Assembly: GCA_013398955.1 (NCBI GenBank)
Contig: VWPU01011690.1
Location: 62,001 to 126,000, forward strand
DNA: 64,000 nucleotides
From: Callaeas wilsoni
Lineage: Eukaryota; Chordata; Aves; Passeriformes; Callaeidae
Direction: 5' to 3'
In this document: positions 47,501 through 59,500 of the stretch, one piece after another
Numbering within the stretch: the stretch's first letter is position 1
Layout of the letters: every line of letters starts with the position of its first letter
Made by a program: the position numbers and the translations under genes
Notes under the pieces: generated by a model
Database searches by the model: none
Told to the model about the DNA's origin: nothing
Seen by the model: the letters and a program-made list of their open reading frames with translations, nothing else

Positions 47501-50500
47501 AATGTAAACACATCCCTGTTCTAGTGGCACAGGAATCCCACGAATGCACTTTGGAGCTGCAGTGCCAGCTTCATTTTCCTCTGGCTCATGAATTCCAGAA
47601 AGGGTAACAAGCTCTGCTGCATTTGCTCCTCTTGATTATGGCATGAATTAAATGCAGCAGCTGTAAGCCTGACATGTTTGTTGCTTTCATAATGCAGTAA
47701 TGAGTCAGAGTTAATCCAGGCTTTTATTTCTCCTCGAAGAACAGTGGGGGGAAAAAAAATCCCTTGTGCACATTGTTGCTGAGCAGAAATAAAATGCTTT
47801 ACTGATGTAATTTTTGTTTCTTATCTGCTGCATGTTCTCTATGTGCAGGAAACAGATTGTGAAGTACTTCTTGCTATGAATTTCAGTGTCCTTCTGATTT
47901 GTTTGTTCACCAGTTCATGCCCGTGTCTTACTTTGTCATCTCAGTGAAAACTTGAGTTTGTTTAGCAGAAATTCACCTGAAACCCCCGAAGCCTCCCTCT
48001 ATTTCAGCTGCAAAGACAAGTGAGGATGTTGGACAGAAAGAGTGCAGAAGAAAGCCTGTGGCACATGGGAGGTGCTGCAAGGACTTCACCCCCTTTACTC
48101 CAAGGGAACCGAGCTCCAAGGAGCTGAAGACCCATGGAACAGTCAAACCCATGGCAGGGCTTGAATTTCAGGAGAAATTCACCTGAAACCCCCGAAGCCT
48201 CCCTCTATTTCAGCTGCAAAGACAAGCGAGGATGTTTGTTGGACAGAAAGAGCGCAGAGGAAAGCACATGGGAGGTGCTGCAAGGTCTTCACTCCCTTTA
48301 CTCCAAGGGACCTCAGCTCCAAGGAGCTGAAGAACTGTGGAACAGTCAAACACATGGCAGAGCTTGAATTTCAGGAGAAAATCACCTGAAACCTCCGAAG
48401 CCTCCCTCTATTTCAGCTGCAAAGACAAGCGAGGATGTTTGTTGGACAGAAAGAGCGCAGAGGAAAGCACATGGGAGGTGCTGCAAGGTCTTCACTCCCT
48501 TTACTCCAAGGGACCTCAGCTCCAAGGAGCTGAAGACCCATGGAACAGTCAAACCCATGGCAGGGCTTGAATTTCAGGAGAAATTCACCTGAAACCCCCG
48601 AAGCCTCCCTCTGTTTCAGCTGCAAAGACAAGGTGAGGATGTTTGTTGGACAGAAAGAGAGCAGAGAAAAGCACATGGGAGGTGCTGCAAGGTCTTCGCT
48701 CCCTTTAGTCCAAGGGACCTCAGCTCCAAGGAGCTGGAGACCCGTGGAACAGTCAAACCCATGGCAGGGCTTGAAACTGGGCGGTCTCTGAGCTCCCTTC
48801 CAGCCCCAACCATTCCTGGGTTTATGTGCTTGAAAGCCTGATGTGTTCTGAGTTCTGAGAGTCGGTCTAACACAAGAACTGGCTCCCCTGACAGATTTCT
48901 CCCTTCGGTGTTCCAGTTCCTGTCAGACAATTTCACAGCGGGCGCTTCAGGCTCTGTGTTCTGACCCTGGGAGCTTTACATTCATCTCAGGAGGATTGTG
49001 CAGGGATCAATCCTGGTAGGAAAAAAGTTCACTGCCTGCTCCAGAGCTGAAAGAAAGCCAGTGTTTGATACATCCTGGATGAAGGAAGAGCTGTGCTGGA
49101 GCGTTCCAGCTCTGTCTCAAGTGTTTAATTGTGTAAGGCAGGAAGGAGACAAGGAAATTGTGCAGACTTTCTCCTCTCCTTTCAGAGCACCCCTGCAGTG
49201 TTTGTGGGATTTTTCCTTTGTTCGAGCAGTTTGTCCAACATTCCTCCCACTGTTCAGTAATTCCTAAAACTATTCAGTGCCTGGACTTGACACTCTTGAT
49301 CTAGTCAGCAAAAATGTTGTCATATTTAATGTCCATCCAAGTAAAGCCCATGCATTCATCAAATGTGTTTTTTACACATCACCACAATGCTTTCTTCATC
49401 TGCATTGTCCAAAAATACAGCCAAAACTTAAAATTGCTACATCTGTGAAACCCTTAAGTGCCTCTAGCATTTCATTCTCTCTGAGTGCAGTCCCCATTGT
49501 GCCTTTAAATCCAAAAATGCCGAATGCTTTCCCTAATATAATTTTACTAATTCCTTCTACAGTTCAAGAACAACTTTCTTCACATCCAGGAAAAACACTA
49601 ATATGTTTTAGCATGTATTTTTTAATAGTCAAATACATTTTAAATTTGAGTGGAAGCAAACTGTATTCCATAAGCATTTTCCATGCAGGTTTCCTGGATT
49701 CAGCACAGGAGGTGGCACCCACAAGGCCAAAATTCTCCACTTCTCATTGGTTTTGAATTAATTATTGTCAGACTGGCCATGTTTTTTCCTACTTCTTTTG
49801 TGCATGTTTCTGCTAAACAGGCATGCAGGGGAAAAGCAGAATAAATTCTTCTTGTAGGATCCGCTTAACCATCTATTGCAACACCCAACAGTGGGAATTA
49901 ACACCTTATTACTGATTAATTACAGTGGACAGCACATAGAAGAGATCATTCAAATTTTGTGTATGTGCACGAGGAAAGGCAGGATAATATAAGAATTTTT
50001 CCTGTTTGCACTGGAAAATTATCGGAATGAAGCCAATGAAATCAGGGCTATTTCTCTCACTTGAATGGGTTTCAAAGCAACGGCTGAATCTGCAGTGGTG
50101 CTTGGTCTTTGTGATAGGCCAGAACAGAAGAAAATATCCTTTTATAGAAAATAGAAAAAACCCTATAGAAAAAAACCTATATTATGAGGGGGGGAAAAAA
50201 AGGCAACCTCTTCACACTCTTACCTCAAAATTCAGTGTCTTCCCTGTTTAGAACGGAAAGGGTATTTTATTTTATAAGGAATATTGTCCTTAAGGAACAG
50301 CCCATGGTAAATTTGAGGTGGGAGACGCTGGAGGATAAGGAGGAAGCTCATTTCCTCCACACGCATCCCCCAGGTAACAGCAGTGGTTTATTTGGGTTGT
50401 AAACTTTTGATTAAAGGAATATATTCTGTTGGATATCTGTACAATGCCTTGTACAATGCGGCACAAATTTTCTTTGTGGGTTGCAGGAAAATAATGTGTA

Positions 50501-53500
50501 ACCTAGATGAGAAGATATTTGGAATATTGATTTTTTTTTTTAACATTCCAGTTCCATTCAGATATTTTATGGTCCTTTTTCTAAGTGCTATTGAGCTGAG
50601 AACTGCTGTAGCAGGTCAGTGGGAAAAGCAGGGTGATTTTATTACAGGCCCCAAAGTAAAAAACAATCCTGGGAGCAAAAGGGCAACATTAACCTGTAAA
50701 TAACTTGTGAAACAATCACAAAAACATGGCAAATTGGTGCATCCCCTTACCTGGGCTGCTGATGAAGTCACAGTGTGCAAAGCCTGCTATGTGCATCCTC
50801 TTCAGGAACAGGACCATGCTGGTGAGGTTGGATTCCTCAACTTTAGCTGGAGCTTGGGGCTTCATTTCCTTAGAAATAAATTCTTCAGGATACAAGCAGA
50901 AGATTTTCCCTGGAAGAAGATTCAGGAAAATTGCCTTTTTAAAAAATGCTCCCTCCTCGCGTTGCCACGTTGATTGTATTAATAATTTGAGCTAATGGAT
51001 TTAAATTTTGAGCTAATATTTCTACCTGATGGAGACATGCCCAGAATTTGTTTATGCATCTCTGCTTGACTTTGGCTGATAGGCTGGGTTAGAACTGAGT
51101 CTGCTCTGATTCTAGGATTGTACACCTTTAAATGAAAGAGATATCAAGCATCAGATAAGTACACAAGGGCTGCAAAAATATGAACGGTCTGTACTGAATT
51201 TCTCTCTAGGTCACTTTACAGAAAGGGTAGTAACAGTTTTTATTTCTTTTTATTTCAGCAGCTTGGAAAGGAGAGCACTCAGCACCCTGACAAACTGACA
51301 GATGTTTTGCAGTCACTCTAAGCGTGCTCTGAGATAAATGTCTTTTTTTCCCTGAAGAAATGTACCTTACTAAAGCAGAAAATGGTATCATCAAGAAAAA
51401 CATCAAAAAACATTATTTATTTCTTCCAGTGACACAATCCCAACATTTTCAGATGGCATTTTGTTCCCTAACTCCAGATCTTTGTCTTACCACCGAAACC
51501 GCAGGAGATGAGGGCTGTACCAGAGATGGATGATGCCGTGTTTTATGTTTTTCTTGATTATGCTTTCTTTTGATGAAGCTGAGGAGCTGATTCACTCCCT
51601 GCCCTGGCCACAAGCCCAGAGTGTCCAGCAAGCCATAAAACTGCCTGGATGAGGCAGCTCTCTGCTCCTGTCATCAGAGTAAGCTCTGTCTGCTTGAAGC
51701 AGGGTTTTCCCAAAAAAAAGATAAAATGTCCTTCGGTTCAGGGGACAAATTCCTTTTCCTGCAGGTGAATTGCTGCTAAATCCCAGCTGCAAGGCTCAGG
51801 TGGGATTTTGGTCTGCACTGAATTTTGCCTGTTCCCTCTGTGCTCAGCTGACTTTGAGCCACAGAGAAGGAAAAGGGGAATTTGAGCTGCTGAGGGAGGA
51901 ATATCACAGGACTAAACAAAATAACTGAATTAAAGGTAAAAATTGCATCACTGATCGAGGTGATTTGGTAGATATCACGAGTGTTGGATCTATTTTGTTC
52001 CCATTGATTTGTATTTGAAATTCCCCAAATTTGTAATTCATTGCATTTTACTTTGGGCTTCAGGCTACCATGGGAGTGAAATTCATTTCTGCCATCCAAA
52101 AAAACTGCACTTGTAGGTATAAGTTTAAGAAATAAGCATGGCCCAATTGAAAACTGGTTTTAGGCCCTTCTTCCTTGCACACAAAATGTGATTTCTTTTT
52201 ATCTTGCCTTGTGACTGAGTTAGTTTTAATTCCCTTAAAACTAAAGGGAATTAAAACTAACTAACAGTTAAAAACCTTTAAAAATGACAGATTTTTGCAA
52301 TGATAATGAGAGGTGCTGGTAGCTCACAAGCTTTTCCCTGAACTTTGGGGAAGGCAAATCAGGATCGATGATCTCTGCTCCATAATTTTAGGAGCACTCC
52401 ACTACGATTTTGGTTATTCCACGTTGTATTTTAGGAAGGAACTTTATGATGTTGTTTCTTTTGCCTGTTACTGGAATAGCTATTTTAACCAGGACAGTTA
52501 CAAAACCTGTAGCAGTGCAGCTCTCCAGTTCGTGCTCCTACACAGTTACTCATCCCTTAGGACGTTGGTTTTGCAGAAATAAAAGAAATGAGAGATTTTT
52601 AAAATTTTTTTGCAGCTGCACTAATCCTTCCCAGGGTGGAAGACAAGAACTGAGGCCAAACCTAGAAAGAACTGTAAAATGCCAAGCATTAATTAGATAA
52701 ATTGCAGCATTTGGAGGTGCTTAGATGGGATGTCCAGGAGGAGCACAAGCAGCTCGAAAAAATAGAGATTCCCTGTGTGAGCAATTAGTAAATAATTAAA
52801 TAAGGGATGAGATTAATCTACTAAACCAGGAGATCTGCCAGTAGGTGCCCAAGAACTGATTGTATTTTGCTGTGTCTGTAAGTTATGACTGACAGGCCAG
52901 AACTCAGGTGAGATGCTTTTTGCAAACAATCTGTCATTGGTTTGGTGCCCAAATGAGTGGCAGTTTCAGCTGGGAGCGTTCATTTCTGGCTTTAGAAACT
53001 TCAAAAATTCGATTTCTGATTGAATTTGAGAACTGATTGTGATTTCTTGCTTGGTTTTCACATGAGATGGCAATGAGAATTTTTTATTTTTAAAAATTTA
53101 TTAATTTGCACGTTAAAAATATCATAGAACCTGTGCTGTGAAAGAAGAGAAAAACACGTGATCCTCTAGAAACCATTTGCATTAATCTGAGCTGCACTTT
53201 CCCCTGCCCTGAAACAGCCTTTCTGCAGAGTTTGTTTTTGACAGAGTTCTTCTGGTTCCCTTCACTGACCTTTCTTCTCTCCACACCAACGTCGATGACA
53301 AAGGTGACGTTTTCAGTGCAGATCAAAGACTCTCCAGAGCTGGTGGTGAGTAGCACTTTCCTCCTGAATTTTTTGCAGCATTTCTGCTTGTCTTGAGTTA
53401 GTTTGGGAGTCAGGTCTTGTTTTGTGGGGTATAAAGGGATGGGGATGAGCTCTCCAAGGTCAGGGTTTAAACTGGACTGTTCCTGTCTGATTATCTGATA

Positions 53501-56500
53501 AGCTTTTTCAATTTCCTGTAATCAAGAGAAATACATTTTTCCTTATGAAATTATTGTAGTCTTAGTCCAATTACAACACATAAAATGGTCCAAAAATGCA
53601 GAAACCTCCCTACGTTCTCTTAATTATTAAATTCGAGAAGACATAAATATTGTAAAAGTTGGTATTTTTTTCCCCTAATGATTAATAAACTCTATAAAGA
53701 TTTAATAAAGTCAATAAAATGTCCTTAATTTGTGCTGATGGAACACCAACTTTAAAATAGTTCACAAATCCAGAGGTTGGATATGAATTGTAGAAGCTCT
53801 TTTCTTGTTGTTTTAGTGTTTTGATACTGGGGGGTTTTTTAATACTAATTCATTTATGTTCTGCACAATTTTTTGAAAGGCAGGCAAAAATAATCCATGG
53901 GCTTGCTCAGTCTGAAAGGGAACTTTTTAAAAGCATTTTTATTAGCAAACGTATTGCAAAATTGAAAAGCCAGACTGAGCTGCTCTTTGAGAGTGACACC
54001 ACATTTACAGAGTTACAGGCTGAAAGTGCTCTATAAAAAATTGTTATAAAGATATGAGAGTGACATCTAATAGCAAGGCTGGCAGCAGGGCAGCTCATAA
54101 ATCCCGATGCTCTTCGTTAATTCATATTTTTGTTTAGTTTAAAAGACAGTTGAGTGCTTGGGAACAGTGAACCATTACCAATATCCAAGTTTAAATCACA
54201 GTTAAACAAGAATTCATGGGATGTTCTGGTTCATAACGAGTGTTCTGTTCATTGTGAGAGAGAAAAATGAGGGATCTCTTCTTGGCAAGAAAGAAATTCT
54301 TACTTTAGTTTTGTGGGGAATCTACCCGTCAAAAAAACCCCTTTTTAAGCAGAAATAAAACTTTCTTCCCAATCTTTTGAAATGGAAAGAGTGTGTGTTT
54401 TCTCTCTGAAATAATGTGTTATAAATATGGGGACTAACACAGAGAATTCATTACTTTATCATTTGTAAAATTTGTGTCTATAAGGTTTAAAACTGATTAT
54501 TAACATTATTGAAAGTGTTTCATATCCATCCTCCTTTTCACAGTGAAAAGCAACAAACACTACCTGGGTAGTTTATGGTAAATTATCTTTGCTTGTGAAA
54601 AGTCATTATTTCCTGGTGAGTTTGTTGTTCTAAAGCAGATTCGATGACACACAGTGGAAGATTGGGGATCACTATCAGGAAAATAATTATAATAACCATA
54701 ATAATTATAAGTATTGGAATATTTGTGTGATTGTCAGATTGCTTTGGCAGCTATAAAGGACCTGCTGGTGCAGTGAATTTAGGGAATCACTGCTGTCTAC
54801 AGAGATTCAGGGTTGCCACCGTTTAGAATGGCCAAGCCCGTGCAGAGTCCTGGATTTCTGTCACACCTCTGCAGCGACATTTTCCTCCTGCTGTTGTGCA
54901 CACAAATGGTTGGGAGGAAGAATCCAAATGGAAAAATCTCCTTGGGAGGCTTAAGGTAAAAGCATTCCAGCGCAGCAGGACATTGATGGAGACTGGGCCT
55001 GTGTCCATTGTCCATTCCCACAAAGCAGGGGGAACACCGCGTGTGGGATGGCCAACGCCAGGACACGTTGCAACGTTTTAAACCCCTGCCCTTGTGGCCT
55101 GTGCCCCTGTGTGCTGCTTTTACTGCTCTTTGCCTCACGCAGAAGGGCGGTGGCCTTTCTTTAAAGCTACAGAAAATGTCTGTATTACCTACACAATATC
55201 TATATGTTACATAGGTATTTTATGTGCATGAACCACAGCGCTATGTGTGCCGCGACTTCTTCGGAGGGAAACCCTGAAATTATAAAACATCCCATTAAAC
55301 CCCACGTATCTGATAGGAAATGTTCTCTCTGGATGGAATTGTACAGGCAGAGGGAAGAACTCTGAGACTGAAAGGAAGCAGGTCCACAGCTTTAACAGGA
55401 ATTTACAGGCTTCTGAGAGAATTTGTCTGAAAACGGGATGTTTTAAACCTAACTGAAGTCACATCAGCAGATTCAGATGCTGGAGAAGTTCTGGAAAATC
55501 TCATGTAAGGGGAATTAATAAACTGTTTTTCCCCTTCAGATGTAACAGAATGAGGTTAAAAACAACAGCTGCTTGTTTGCCTCCCATTTCCCTTTTTCCT
55601 TGATTATAAGAAGTTAATTACACAGAGATGGCAATAAACAGTTCACTGCCAATGAAGCCAAAACCCGACCTCAAGATTTTCCTGCAGAATGTGTTGGAAA
55701 TGTGTGGCTAAATGTGACCTAGCAGCTAATTACATCTGCTGTCTTAGCTCCTGGAAACAAGATATTTATAGGGCAGACAAAACCCACACGTTTCCTGATC
55801 GCAATGCCAAACAGAACAGGCTGATAACTGACCTGCTCACACGCCAGGAAGATGACGATGTGGCCCTTCTCTTTGGTGTGGTGGATCTCGAAGAGCAGCC
55901 TGAGAGCGGCCAGGAAGGGGTCCCCGTGGGTGCTGCAGGAGTAGACGGCCTCGGCGCGGTGGCTGCTCCGCACCCGGATCACGGGCACGCGGCCGCAGAA
56001 AGCCTGCAGGGTGCTGCACATGTGGGGCGCCGTGAGGACCACCAGCCTCAGCTCTGCCCTTGCTGCCAGCACGTCTTTCAGGAGGCCAAGCAGAGTGTCT
56101 GTTGCCACAGTCCTTTCATGCACGTCGTCCAAGACGATGACACCGTAGCAGCTCAGGAGGGGCGTGGACATCATTTTCCTCTGGAGCATCTCATCGGTGC
56201 AGTACCTGCAACACGGACACACAAAACTCTACCAGGTTCCTTGGAATATTGTTGTGAGAAATTAATTCAGTGTCTTGGTCCTTCCCGTTCCAACAAGAAA
56301 GATTTGCTAAGAACAGAGGGTATTTTGTAGACATATCACAGCCTCAGTTACGTGTTTAAATCCTTCCTGAAGTAGCTGCAATCCTGATGTGATTCAATGA
56401 CACTCAGGGGCACCGTGGTGGAAAGGATGCTCCAGGCAAAAGCAGAAATACTTCTGCCCTAAAATAATAACCTAGTCATCTTCCAAGCTATCTAAGCTTA

Positions 56501-59500
56501 TCACATGCCATAAACAATTCCTGAGCTAGGAACTAATCCTTTCAGACGAGGAAAAGAAGGTGCACTTGAGGCAGAGCCAGAACCAAGATGAGCAATTAAT
56601 TTATACCATAAGACTCTTCTCACTTCTACCCCTGCTGCTGAAAGTTTTTTTAAAGGATATTATTTATGTTGTGTTGCTCAGCAGGACTTGGAATTCTTGA
56701 AGCAGTATTTGATGTATGAGGGGAAGGGATTCATCTCCCTCACAACAGGAGTTGCTGCAGGAAGTTCTGCTGCAGGATGAGTTTTAAGGAGCTCTCCACG
56801 GAAAGAGACAGGAGAGGGAAGAGAAAAAGTGGTGGAAATTGATTTTCAGAAGCGGTGAGTATGCTCTTCTCCACTGGAAACCAGTGACTGAGAAAAAAGC
56901 TTGTAGTCTGGATATGGTAGTTTGTGCCTGCCATATTAAGGAACCAGAGAAAATAAACTCTCATAACTTTCTGGGAGGCTCAAAAGCTGAAGCCCTGTGT
57001 TGCTGCTGTCACCTGCCTATACTTACTACATTAAATGCATTTTTTATCTCTCAAAACTCTCCCTGAATACTGTTTTCCTCTTGTTGGTGGATATACCCTC
57101 CCCTCTTCTAACCATGTTTTTTTGATGGCTTTTTGAATTTTAACTTTACTTTGGGAAAAATTGTCCCATGTTCTCTTATGGAAATGAACACTCCTGTATC
57201 GGAAAATAGAAAAAAAAATGTAGAGGAAAAGAAATAGAGATTACTGAGGTGCTTAATGAAGTTTTGCATGGACAGTAACCTTGCCCACTTAAATCTCTGC
57301 TATGATTTAGCACAGAATGCCTCCTTCAAACATTTTATTGATAATTAACAAAATCTCTGAAGAGGAGACTGAGGGAAGAGCTCGTTGTCATCTAAAACTT
57401 CCACGTGAGGGGAAAAGAGGGGGGCAGGTCCTGATCTCTGCTCTGTGGTGGCCAGGACTGAGAGAATGGCTGGAGCTGTGCCAGGGGAGGTTTAAGTTGG
57501 ATATCAGGGAGAGGTTCTTCTCCAGAGGGTGCTGGGCACTGCCCAGGCTCCCCAGGGAATGGCTGGAGCTGTGCCAGGGGAGGTTTAAGTTGGATATCAG
57601 GGAGAGGTTCTTCCCCAGAGGGTGCTGGGCACTGCCCAGGCTCCCCAGGGAATGGCTGGAGCTGTGCCAGGGGAGGTTTAGGTTGGATATCAGGGAAAGG
57701 TTCTTCCCCAGAGGGTGCTGGGCACTGCCCAGGCTCCCCAGGGAATGGTCCCGGCCCCGAGGCTGCCAGAGCTCCAGGAGCGTTGGGACAGCGCTGCCAG
57801 GGGTGCCCAGGGTGGGGTTGTTGGGGTGTCTGTGCAGGGCCTGGAGCTGGGCTGGATGATCCCTGTGGGGTCCCTTCCAGCTCAGTACATGCCGTGATTT
57901 TAAACTATTACCCAGCTTCACAACGCGGCTTTGATTTTCCTTTGCAGCGCCTGCGGCGCTGCCAGCCGCCAACTTCTTCAGCTGCGCCTTGGCCCCAACC
58001 CCTCCAAACCCCGAAGGCACCAACCTCAGGATGGTTTCAGCCGTGCAGCAGCTGTCGAAAGGGACGGAATAGCCGACCTCGTGGCCGAGGTTGACGTCCA
58101 TCTGGTCGGCCACGCGCAGGGCCAGCGCCACGGCGGCCTGGCGGAGCACCTGGGCGCACACGACGGCGCGGCGGGGCCGCAGGGCCAGGCAGTGCTCGGC
58201 GCACCACTGCGGGACCTGCAGGGCGACAGGGCACCAGCTGAGCGCTGGGCGTGCTAAATGGGCACCAGAGCTCCAAAGGGGTGGAATTCTTCCAGCAGCG
58301 AAACTGAGCGGAGCGCCCGCCGCCCGCCTGCTGCCACGGAGGAATTATCGTTGGCGACGCTTGGAGCCTCCTGAGCTCTCAACGTGGAATAGAAGGTTTG
58401 TCTGGGAGTTGCTCAGCTGGACTCAGGTGAGCTGGAATTTGCTGCAGAAGGGGCAGAACTGGGCTCTGGGGGGCAGGTGACAGCAGGGCACTGCCGGCAC
58501 GTGCCGATGGATCCGGCGAGGTCGGTGCACCTGTGCTCAGGGCTGGCTCAGCAGCAAACCTGCTCCTGCTGTATCGTATCCATGGAAAACACGTCCCAGG
58601 AAAAAGAGCATTTCAAACTGACAAATGCCACAGCCACTATCTGTAATTTCAGATTAATTACTCTGCAAACACATAACTGGAACGAAACTGCTCCAGGAAC
58701 TTACACAGCAGCTCTCTAATTTATATATTTACACAACATCAACGCTGGAAAATATCCATGTGTTGTTGTTATGAGAAATAAAAATGCATTATAAACACTA
58801 TTTTAATGGATGTATTAGGTTTCAAATCCTTCATTTAATCAACGTCTAAACCTAGGTGGATCAGCCACATATAATTTATTTCTGTATAGTTATAATATGC
58901 ATTTCTAGAAATGTTTAAAAAACAACCAGCAGTGAACTACATCTTATTAAAGGTTCAATAAAAATTGCCTTGTTAAGGGGCAATTTAAAAGCTAACATTT
59001 ATTAGCAAGTCATTTACTATTACACAAGTTTTTTAGTATATAAATGACAGTCAATAACAGGGGGTGAAGGCTTCGCACTCCAAAAATTATTCCAGGCACC
59101 AGGTGGGTGTGAATCATTTTTATGGGAACACAGGAATTTTCGGGGAGAAGTGTGGTGCCTCTAGTTCGATATGTGATCTCTAGCAGTGTCCAGCCTTGAG
59201 ATCTGTAGGCTACACGAGATGCCCTGCAACAGTAATTATCTTATAGCTTTACCTGCAGGAAAGTTTTCTACTGATCCCGGTCATACACAGTAATATTTTG
59301 GCTTACAGCACTTGAAAATTCTTCTCTGCTTACTGTGGCAACAGACTGGGGTTGTTATGTATTGTTACAGCAGAATTTCATAGTCCTGACAGATATTTGT
59401 GTGCTTAGAATCAACTGAGATCTTCAGTGATGTCTTTTAACATGGGTTTCATAAAGTAATTTTGTGCTGTTGGAGAAAACATTTGCTCCTGGCTGAAGGC

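Larger units (their letters stand above)
43311..50750 (-). other. DHX32: Largest DHX32 intron, rich in duplications
   Basis: This 7.4-kb intron holds one arm of the 446-bp inverted repeat, the ~203-bp tandem array and an unexplained 159-codon + strand reading frame at 49,277-49,756. Nothing else in it could be assigned. Confidence 0.7.

Noticed and set aside
48134..48791. Three ~77-codon frames with nearly the same peptide
   Set aside because: They are the repeated reading of the 203-bp tandem unit, with no start context, splice sites or homology.
55689..56330. 213-codon + frame
   Set aside because: It is the antisense shadow of DHX32 exon 55833-56205 plus the inverted-repeat arm.
57317..57859. 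180-codon + strand reading frame
   Set aside because: Entirely CR1 with the 93-bp triplication; repetitive peptide, no gene.
57388..58161. 257-codon - strand reading frame
   Set aside because: Its first ~46 codons are DHX32 exon 58025-58215; the rest is CR1 repeat kept open by the 93-bp periodicity, past a donor needed to join the next DHX32 exon.
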